From: Chlamydiales bacterium
GTDB lineage: Bacteria; Chlamydiota; Chlamydiia; Chlamydiales; JAACFD01
Reading direction: 5' to 3'
Assembly: GCA_009937555.1 (NCBI GenBank)
Contig: JAACFD010000033.1
Location: 1 to 11,897, forward strand
Length of the DNA: 11,897 nt
The notes below the pieces were generated by a model. That model had not been told where the DNA came from and searched no databases. It saw only the letters and a program-made list of their open reading frames with translations. Made by a program: the position numbers and the translations under genes. Below, piece by piece: positions 6,280 through 11,897 of the stretch. Within the stretch, counting starts at the first letter, position 1. Each line of letters begins with the position of its first letter.

Positions 6280-7629
6280 TTATACTTTAAATCCAGGGTC
6301 AATTAATTTTGAGAGAGTTGGCATAGAGCGCACAAGTTCTGTTACTTGAGGGGCTACTTTTTCAAGCTCTACTTTTAGTTCTCTAACTAAAGTGGTTAAG
6401 GTGCTTAACTGTTCTCCCATTACTTCTACTTGAGCAGCATATTCTTCATTCTGTCTTTCTTTGACAGATAGGTCAGCAGAGACTCTTCTATGAAGATCTT
6501 TTAATTCTCTGAGCTCATCAGAAATACTAGGGCCTCTTGTTTCTCGTGATAAAAGTGTTTCAAGTTCTTTTATTAGTCTAAGGGCAGCTTGTCTTTCTGA
6601 CTGCAATGAAGGCTTTGTTTGGACGCATCGGTCGCTACCCGTACCCATGTGGCTTCTTCGCTTAGGCCTGCCACGCATTAGTACTGAGCCTAAGCTTCTT
6701 TTAGCGATAGACTTACATTCTTCGGGATGTACTTCAACTAAAGTCTCTACAGTATGACGCTCAATAGATAAGTCTCTAAACTCTTCTTCATCATCATCTT
6801 CTTTAGTTCCATGTCTGGAGTCATCCTCTCTAACTATAGTACTTTTAGGGTGACCTACAAACATTTCAGCTCCACCTTCCGTGTAGCCATCGCTTGCAAG
6901 AAGATGAGCATTTCTGGTTTTAATTGATAAGCTGTCTATATGTCCACGCATTTCATCTGCTATAGCGACTACCCTTGAAGAGCCTCCATCATTTTCACCT
7001 AAAAATTTAAGGGATTTTGATAAGCCATCATTGATTAAAAATAGATCCTCAATTAAGCGTTCAAGTTCAGAGATTTTTGCCTCAGCTTTTGCTGTATCGG
7101 TTAAGGCGCGGTCAAGCTGTCTAGACTGTTGTGCTAATCGTCCTGTTAATCTGGTAATTACATCTGCTATCTCATCAAATTGGTCACCTGTTACTTTAAA
7201 GTCACTAGCTACTTTATCAGCACCTTCAATAGCATCTGCTAAACTGTTTACATGGACAGCTAGGTCTCTTACTACTTTCTTTAGACCGTTAATGGGAGAA
7301 AATTTATAAGCACTTAAAGTAAGTACACAGGAAGCTGTTGAAAAGCTTAGTGCTGTCCAGGATGACTCAAGAAAGCTGTTGTAGACTGAAGCACCAGATG
7401 TGCCTACACTAAGTAACATTAAGATATGGGTAGGGTGAGGTATCCAGTATGAACATGAACAACGATTGGGTTTTTCATCTGCAATATCTTCTCTTTGAGG
7501 GACCTTATCTCTAAGATCATCTTGTCTTAGAGCGCCCCCAGCACCTCTTGGAAGTGCCATTTCAACATCGCCATGCAGTGGAGGTGGTTGATGCCTTCTT
7601 GAGGCTGCTAAAACGGCAGAGTCGCTCAT
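6280..7629 (-). CDS. Inc-like protein: membrane hairpin, coiled coils, AT-hook-like motif
   Basis: This 449-aa protein is not recognised by name. A proline- and arginine-containing soluble N-terminus (1-60) with a Cys pair (57, 59) precedes two close hydrophobic segments (about 66-84 and 90-108). A helical, coiled-coil-like region runs from about 112 to 212. A charged middle part holds an acidic run (277-283, DDDEEE) and a basic RGRPKRR at 319-325 that resembles an AT-hook core or nuclear localisation signal. A second coiled-coil-like region spans about 342-432. The start has AAGGA eight bases before the ATG. Layout and adjacency to the 344-aa gene suggest a paired Inc-like system, each anchored by a hairpin with a long helical tail. 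Homology between the two is not obvious beyond architecture. Confidence 0.78.
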   Translation of the reverse strand: MSDSAVLAASRRHQPPPLHGDVEMALPRGAGGALRQDDLRDKVPQREDIADEKPNRCSCSYWIPHPTHILMLLSVGTSGASVYNSFLESSWTALSFSTASCVLTLSAYKFSPINGLKKVVRDLAVHVNSLADAIEGADKVASDFKVTGDQFDEIADVITRLTGRLAQQSRQLDRALTDTAKAEAKISELERLIEDLFLINDGLSKSLKFLGENDGGSSRVVAIADEMRGHIDSLSIKTRNAHLLASDGYTEGGAEMFVGHPKSTIVREDDSRHGTKEDDDEEEFRDLSIERHTVETLVEVHPEECKSIAKRSLGSVLMRGRPKRRSHMGTGSDRCVQTKPSLQSERQAALRLIKELETLLSRETRGPSISDELRELKDLHRRVSADLSVKERQNEEYAAQVEVMGEQLSTLTTLVRELKVELEKVAPQVTELVRSMPTLSKLIDPGFKV

Positions 7630-7720
7630 ATACCTTATCCTTTTGCTTTAAGCATTATTCTAGCTAAGGGATAGCGCTTCTGTAGCTTTATTTCAAGTAA
7701 ATTGTTATCAGGTGTAGCTC

Positions 7721-8608
7721 TTAGCTATTTAGGTATGAGGGAGAGTAGTAACGCCAAAAGTAAGGGCCATAATCCATTAGAAGCTGCTCATCTTTTTTGA
7801 TCTCATCTTGGCTTAAGACGAATATATGAAGTATGTTTTCAAAAAATAACTTTACACACTTTACATTGGATTGGTAGCTATGGTTCACAAAGCGCAAGGG
7901 ATTTGCAAAGGATTTAGCATCCACACAAGTCTTTCTAAACTCAGGGAAGGAGTAGCTAAATAAAAAAGGATTAGAGCTAGGAATGAAAGAGGTATAGCGC
8001 GCTATCCCTGCATACTCTCCTAGTAGGTAACTTTTAGGAATATTTTGTTTTGCAAATAGGCCATAGCCAACCTTGTCGTTCACCCACTTTACATAGTAGG
8101 GATAGTCACAAGGACTACTTAACTTATCCTGGTAGAGCAGGGGAAAAAACTCATCGGTGTAGTCTTCAATAAGGGAGGAAGATTTTAAGTGATAGTAGCT
8201 ACTTTGGCAAAGAAGGGAGTAGCTTGAAAACTTAAGGGAGTCAATAGGGGTATAGTTAAAAATGTCCCGTTGTTTTTTTCTACTGAGCTTTTCCTGTTTC
8301 CCATTAGTTTGTAGAAGCAGAGGGTGTTTTTGCTTTTTCTCAGGGAATAGCTTAGTGAAAAGGCTTTCAGGGTGGAGGTATTTAGCTAGTAAGTAAGGGG
8401 AAAAACCTAAATCATTTTCTTTATCAAAGCCAATAGAAGAAAACTTATCAATAGCCTTTTTTTTAGCTAAGATAACCGCAATATGTAAGGGGGTATTACT
8501 CCACTTATCGCGGTAGTTTGGATTCTTTTGCTTGATACTATTAACTGCTTCAGGGCTTAGGGTATATTTAGCCCGGTAGTACAAAGAAGAGATTAGCTGC
8601 TTTAGCAT
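7721..8608 (-). CDS. ankyrin-like plus SET-domain protein (putative lysine methyltransferase)
   Basis: The 295-aa protein has an N-terminal ankyrin-like segment (about 36-78: NTPLHIAV, then a second weaker repeat with SPYLLAK). A Lys-rich linker leads to a SET domain at about 170-288. SET motifs visible are GYGLFA (181-186), GEYAG (197-201), NPLRFVNHS (236-244, S-adenosylmethionine-binding NHS) and DYGPYFW (279-285), with Y280 as the likely catalytic tyrosine. No post-SET cysteine cluster is present, and the usual NHSCxPN is NHSYQSN. SET enzymes methylate protein lysines; bacterial examples such as chlamydial NUE target histones or bacterial proteins. Its ATG overlaps the stop of the 82-aa gene by one base (TAATG), so translation is coupled. 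A secreted, host-directed role is inferred. Confidence 0.88.
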   Translation of the reverse strand: MLKQLISSLYYRAKYTLSPEAVNSIKQKNPNYRDKWSNTPLHIAVILAKKKAIDKFSSIGFDKENDLGFSPYLLAKYLHPESLFTKLFPEKKQKHPLLLQTNGKQEKLSRKKQRDIFNYTPIDSLKFSSYSLLCQSSYYHLKSSSLIEDYTDEFFPLLYQDKLSSPCDYPYYVKWVNDKVGYGLFAKQNIPKSYLLGEYAGIARYTSFIPSSNPFLFSYSFPEFRKTCVDAKSFANPLRFVNHSYQSNVKCVKLFFENILHIFVLSQDEIKKDEQLLMDYGPYFWRYYSPSYLNS

Positions 8609-8856
8609 TAGCGAAATAGCTTTTTGATAGGGTCAATTAAAGTAGAGAAAGAGCTAGCAATAATAGAGCAAATAACCTTGAAGCTGTTTCTATGGATATA
8701 GGCTTGAATTTCTTCTTCATGGTCTTCTATCTTGATTTTAGCTTCTTTAATTGCTTCTTTTTTAGTTGCTTGTGGAGAGGGCTTTTTATAGCTACTCATG
8801 TAGTCTTTTTTTTCCCTTATAAAGGCCTCGATCTCAGGATCAATTTTATCATTCAT
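8608..8856 (-). CDS. 82-aa charged protein coupled to the SET gene
   Basis: Function unknown. I start it at the ATG at 8856 because AAGGA lies seven bases upstream. An in-frame ATG at 8886 has no ribosome binding site and would add ten residues. The protein is Lys/Glu rich, mostly helical to residue 57, and ends in a hydrophobic, possibly amphipathic helix (58-82, SFKVICSIIASSF then a basic tail). Two similar blocks, EIEAFIREK (8-16) and EIQAYIHRN (49-57), hint at an internal repeat. Its stop overlaps the SET gene start by one base. It could be a partner or accessory of the SET protein, or a small membrane-associating peptide; no known family is recognised. Confidence 0.7.
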   Translation of the reverse strand: MNDKIDPEIEAFIREKKDYMSSYKKPSPQATKKEAIKEAKIKIEDHEEEIQAYIHRNSFKVICSIIASSFSTLIDPIKKLFR

Positions 8857-8906
8857 AATAGCGTCCTTAAAATAGAGTGAATTCATGTAAACACATTTAG
8901 CATAAA

Positions 8907-8920
8907 GTTCTTAAAAGAAC
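8907..8920. repeat. 14-bp palindrome between uvrA and the 82-aa gene
   Basis: GTTCTTAAAAGAAC forms a self-complementary stem of 6 bp with a 2-base centre. It lies 11 bases after the uvrA stop and 50 bases before the next start. On the minus strand it is followed only by TTTATG, so it would be at best a weak terminator. It shares the TTCTTnnAAGAA pattern with 154-165, so an operator role is possible too. Confidence 0.4.
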
Positions 8921-8931
8921 CAAGGGAAAAA

Positions 8932-11874
8932 CTACTTCTTTTTTAATAGCGGCTTAATAAATTTTGCTGTAAGGCTTTTAGAGCTTTTTACGATTTTTTC
9001 TGGGGTGCCTTCGGCTACTAATTGCCCACCGCCTTCACCACCTTCAGGTCCCATATCTAAGATCCAGTCAGCACACTTAACCACATCTAGGTTGTGTTCA
9101 ATGATAACTAAAGTATTACCCAGGTCAGCTAGGTGATTGAAAACCTCTACGAGTTTACGTACATCTGAAAAATGCAGGCCTGTAGTAGGCTCATCTAAAA
9201 TATATAGAGTAGGTTTTTTGACACTAGCATGTTGAGAGACTTTACAAAGTTCAGCGGCAAGCTTAACTCTCTGAGCTTCTCCACCTGATAGAGTGGTTGA
9301 AGATTGACCCAGCTCAATATAATCAAGGCCAACATCTTTTAGTGCTTGTAAGACTCTTTTAATAGAGGGGTGAGCATCAAAAAACTCAAGAGCTTCTTCT
9401 ACGGTCAAAGCAAGTACTTCAGCAATATTCTTTCCCCTATACAGGATTTCTAGGGTTTCAGCATGGTAGCGGCTACCTTCACAGCTTTCACATTCGATGT
9501 AGCACTCTGGTAGAAAGTGCATCTCAATCTTCTTAGTTCCTTGTCCTTGGCAATCTTCGCAGCGTCCTCCCTTGACGTTGAAGCTAAAACGGCCTGGCTT
9601 ATAACCCAAAGTCTTAGCTTGCCTTGTCTGAGAAAAGAGCTGCCTGATCATGTCAAATACGCCAGTGTAAGTGGCAGGGTTACTCCTTGGAGTCTTACCA
9701 ATAGGGGACTGATCGACTGCAATCACACGGTTAATTTTCTCAACCCCGATTAAATCATCGCAATTAAGGGGGCGCTGAGGATTTTTAGAAAGAGCTTGCT
9801 GAAGATTTTTTAGTAGCACTTCATTTACTAGCGTAGATTTCCCTGAACCCGAAACACCAGTTACACAGACAATCCCTCCCAGAGGAATAGAGACGTCTAG
9901 ATTTTTTAAGTTATTTTCTTTAGCGCCTACGATTTCTAAACAGTCGGCCTTGTCTAAAGGACGCCTTAGCTTAGGAAGGGCAATCTTTTCTTTACCGCTA
10001 AGGAACTTAGCGGTTAATGAACCTGCAGCGATAAATTTTTTATAGGGACCCTGAGCTACAATTTCTCCACCGTGCTTTCCTGGTCCTGGTCCAATATCAA
10101 TTAAGTAGTCTGCAGCGCGTATCACTTCTTCATCATGCTCTACTACAATAACCGTATTACCAATTGCGCTTAGGTTTTTTAGCGTTTCAATAAGCTGGGC
10201 ATTGTCTCTTGGGTGAAGGCCAATAGTTGGCTCATCTAAGACATAGCAAATACCCACAAGGCCTGTTCCTATTTGAGTAGCTAAGCGAATCCTTTGGGCT
10301 TCTCCACCAGATAATGAAGCGGTAAGACGGTTTAGGTTAAGATAATTAAGGCCCACAGAGCTTAAGAAGCTGAGGCGAGCAATCACTTCTTTAAGTATGG
10401 TTTCTGATAGCTGTTTTTTTTCTTTACCAAATTTAAGTTTGGTAAAGAAGTCAAGAGCCTGAGCTACTGTCATTTTACAAATATCAAAGATATTTTTCTG
10501 GGCATCTTTACTTTCTAAAAATACGTGTAGAGCTTCAAGCCTAAGACGAGCACCAGCACAAGAGGGACAGAGAGATTGGCTTTGAAGCTGCTCAAGACGT
10601 TCACGTATTTTTTCATTCTCTGTTTCCAAATAACGAGTATGTAATAGCGGGATAACCCCTGAAAAGCCTTTCTTTCTTTTTTCGCTTATAGAGCCATTCA
10701 GTAAGATATCCTGGTGTTCTTGCGGTAAAGACTTAAAAGGAATGGTTTTATCTATTTTATGCCTTCTACACACCCCATTAAGAACGCGCCTATAAAAGTG
10801 TTGATACATCCCTCCTAAAAACTTAAAGCAAATCATACAGCCTTGTGAGACGCTAAGTTCAGGATCTAGAATCAGGTCGATATCAAAGTTACGTTTGGTC
10901 CCTAAACCTGAGCAGTCTTTACAGGAGCCAAAAGGGGAGTTGAAACTAAATAAGCGTGGCTCCATCTCTTGCAGTGAACATTCAGGGTGATGGCTACAGG
11001 CAAAGTCCTCACTAAATAAAAGCTCACTTGGCTTCTCACCTTTTTTTTCAATCTGGGCGATTAAGCTGCCTTTAGCAAGTTTTAAAGCCGTTTCAATTGA
11101 ATCTAATAGCTGGGTCTTCTTGTCTTTTTTTATTACCAGGCGGTTAACCACAGCCTCGATGGAGTGAGTCTCATAGCGCTTTAACCCAAGAGGGTTTTCA
11201 GGATCTTCTTCTAAGTCTTCGTAAAGGTCTATGATCTTTCCATTGACTCTAGCTCTTACAAAACCCTCCTTTTGAAGCTGAGTAACGATATCTTTATGGT
11301 AACCTTTCTTTCCTCTAATGACAGGGGCCATTAAAATAAGTTTAGCTCCCTCATGCTTTAAGATAGAATTGACAATGTCAGCTACATTTTGCTTTTCAAT
11401 TTCTCTGTGGCAGTGGCCCTTTTTAGCTTCTTGATGCCAACAACGAGGTGTCCCGCATCGAGCAAATAATAGTCTTAGATAGTCATATATTTCTGTAGTG
11501 GTAGCTACTGTAGAGCGGGGGTTGTGGGTAGAGGCGCGTTGTTCAATAGCAATAGTAGGAGGGAGGCCAATAATATTCTCAACCTTAGCTTTTTGGCTCT
11601 GCCTTAGAAACTGCCTTGCGTAAGAAGATAGAGACTCCATATACTTACGTTGGCCTTCAGAGAAAATGACATCAAAAGCAAAAGAAGATTTTCCAGATCC
11701 CGAGACACCTGTTACAACTATAAACTCGTTTCTAGGTAGAGTAATGGAGATATTCTTAAGATTATGTTCTTGAGCTCCAATTATTTGAATGTCATCGATG
11801 TAAGAAGCTTTTTTTTTAGGCGCCTTCAAGGTATCGTCCTCACTTAGTAGTTGAAATAAAGCTAGTAAAAGCAT
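8932..11874 (-). CDS. uvrA: excinuclease ABC subunit A (UvrA)
   Basis: UvrA finds DNA lesions and loads UvrB in nucleotide-excision repair. The 980-aa frame contains a complete UvrA. It has Walker A motifs GVSGSGKS (56-63 and 673-680), signatures LSGGEAQR (521-528 and 862-869) and Walker B LDEPT (546-550 and 893-897). A first zinc module is at C293/C299...C318/C321 and a second at C772/C775...C795/C798. The first module has an unusual C-x5-C half instead of C-x2-C. The start is uncertain. The ATG at 11874 has no Shine-Dalgarno. A TTG at 11829 has GAGGA seven bases upstream and would begin 17 residues before the conserved core. The frame also stays open to the window edge. Chlamydial UvrA proteins are known to be about double length, so this could be the C-terminal half of such a fusion. 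Confidence 0.95.
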   Translation of the reverse strand: MLLLALFQLLSEDDTLKAPKKKASYIDDIQIIGAQEHNLKNISITLPRNEFIVVTGVSGSGKSSFAFDVIFSEGQRKYMESLSSYARQFLRQSQKAKVENIIGLPPTIAIEQRASTHNPRSTVATTTEIYDYLRLLFARCGTPRCWHQEAKKGHCHREIEKQNVADIVNSILKHEGAKLILMAPVIRGKKGYHKDIVTQLQKEGFVRARVNGKIIDLYEDLEEDPENPLGLKRYETHSIEAVVNRLVIKKDKKTQLLDSIETALKLAKGSLIAQIEKKGEKPSELLFSEDFACSHHPECSLQEMEPRLFSFNSPFGSCKDCSGLGTKRNFDIDLILDPELSVSQGCMICFKFLGGMYQHFYRRVLNGVCRRHKIDKTIPFKSLPQEHQDILLNGSISEKRKKGFSGVIPLLHTRYLETENEKIRERLEQLQSQSLCPSCAGARLRLEALHVFLESKDAQKNIFDICKMTVAQALDFFTKLKFGKEKKQLSETILKEVIARLSFLSSVGLNYLNLNRLTASLSGGEAQRIRLATQIGTGLVGICYVLDEPTIGLHPRDNAQLIETLKNLSAIGNTVIVVEHDEEVIRAADYLIDIGPGPGKHGGEIVAQGPYKKFIAAGSLTAKFLSGKEKIALPKLRRPLDKADCLEIVGAKENNLKNLDVSIPLGGIVCVTGVSGSGKSTLVNEVLLKNLQQALSKNPQRPLNCDDLIGVEKINRVIAVDQSPIGKTPRSNPATYTGVFDMIRQLFSQTRQAKTLGYKPGRFSFNVKGGRCEDCQGQGTKKIEMHFLPECYIECESCEGSRYHAETLEILYRGKNIAEVLALTVEEALEFFDAHPSIKRVLQALKDVGLDYIELGQSSTTLSGGEAQRVKLAAELCKVSQHASVKKPTLYILDEPTTGLHFSDVRKLVEVFNHLADLGNTLVIIEHNLDVVKCADWILDMGPEGGEGGGQLVAEGTPEKIVKSSKSLTAKFIKPLLKKK

Positions 11875-11897
11875 TTTAACAACAGAGCGATTAATGC

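Noticed and set aside
7031..7309. 92-codon plus-strand frame opposite the 449-aa gene
   Set aside because: It is a Ser-rich antisense shadow of a helical region, with no domain.
7630..7720. Possible promoter TTGAAA-17-TATCCC before the 449-aa gene
   Set aside because: The -10 matches only three of six positions, so it is not distinguishable from chance.
8692..8880. 62-codon plus-strand frame opposite the 82-aa gene
   Set aside because: It is a Phe-rich antisense of a Lys/Glu-rich gene that has a good ribosome binding site and coupling to SET.
8857..8886. Upstream ATG at 8886 for the small gene before SET
   Set aside because: No Shine-Dalgarno precedes it, whereas the ATG at 8856 has AAGGA at ideal distance.
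9517..9753. 78-codon plus-strand frame opposite uvrA
   Set aside because: It is antisense to the conserved second zinc region of UvrA.

Overview
The window is an AT-rich, densely coded bacterial segment. Two features suggest an obligate intracellular, chlamydia-like bacterium or another lineage living inside eukaryotic cells. Two adjacent genes encode proteins with a closely spaced pair of hydrophobic segments followed by coiled coil, the layout of chlamydial inclusion-membrane (Inc) proteins. Another encodes an ankyrin-like plus SET-domain protein of a type usually associated with host-directed effectors. The taxonomic call is inference from gene content; no rRNA or tRNA is present to confirm it.

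Left third, minus strand: a gene starts at the extreme left edge (only its start codon and Shine-Dalgarno are inside). A gene-poor stretch of about 320 bases follows, holding palindromes and a good minus-strand terminator. Next comes a 372-aa membrane-anchored protein of unknown function with its own near-consensus sigma-70 promoter, then mazG. mazG is divergent from the plus-strand operon.

Centre, plus strand: tdk (thymidine kinase), a YadG-like ABC ATPase, a YadH-like ABC-2 permease and a small TMEM14-like membrane protein are packed head to tail (gaps of 3, -8 and 18 bases). They very likely form one operon. Its leader carries two hairpins, one overlapping the tdk Shine-Dalgarno. The operon ends tail-to-tail, one base from the stop codon of the next minus-strand gene.

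Right half, minus strand, in transcription order: uvrA (nucleotide-excision repair; its frame stays open to the right edge), an 82-aa charged protein translationally coupled to the ankyrin/SET protein, then the two Inc-like coiled-coil proteins. The last four resemble a small host-interaction locus downstream of a housekeeping repair gene.

In functional terms, mazG and tdk bear on nucleotide pools, and the ABC pair is probably an exporter. UvrA is DNA repair, and the SET/Inc-like/372-aa genes are candidate secreted or membrane effectors. No mobile element, CRISPR array, tRNA or rRNA was seen.
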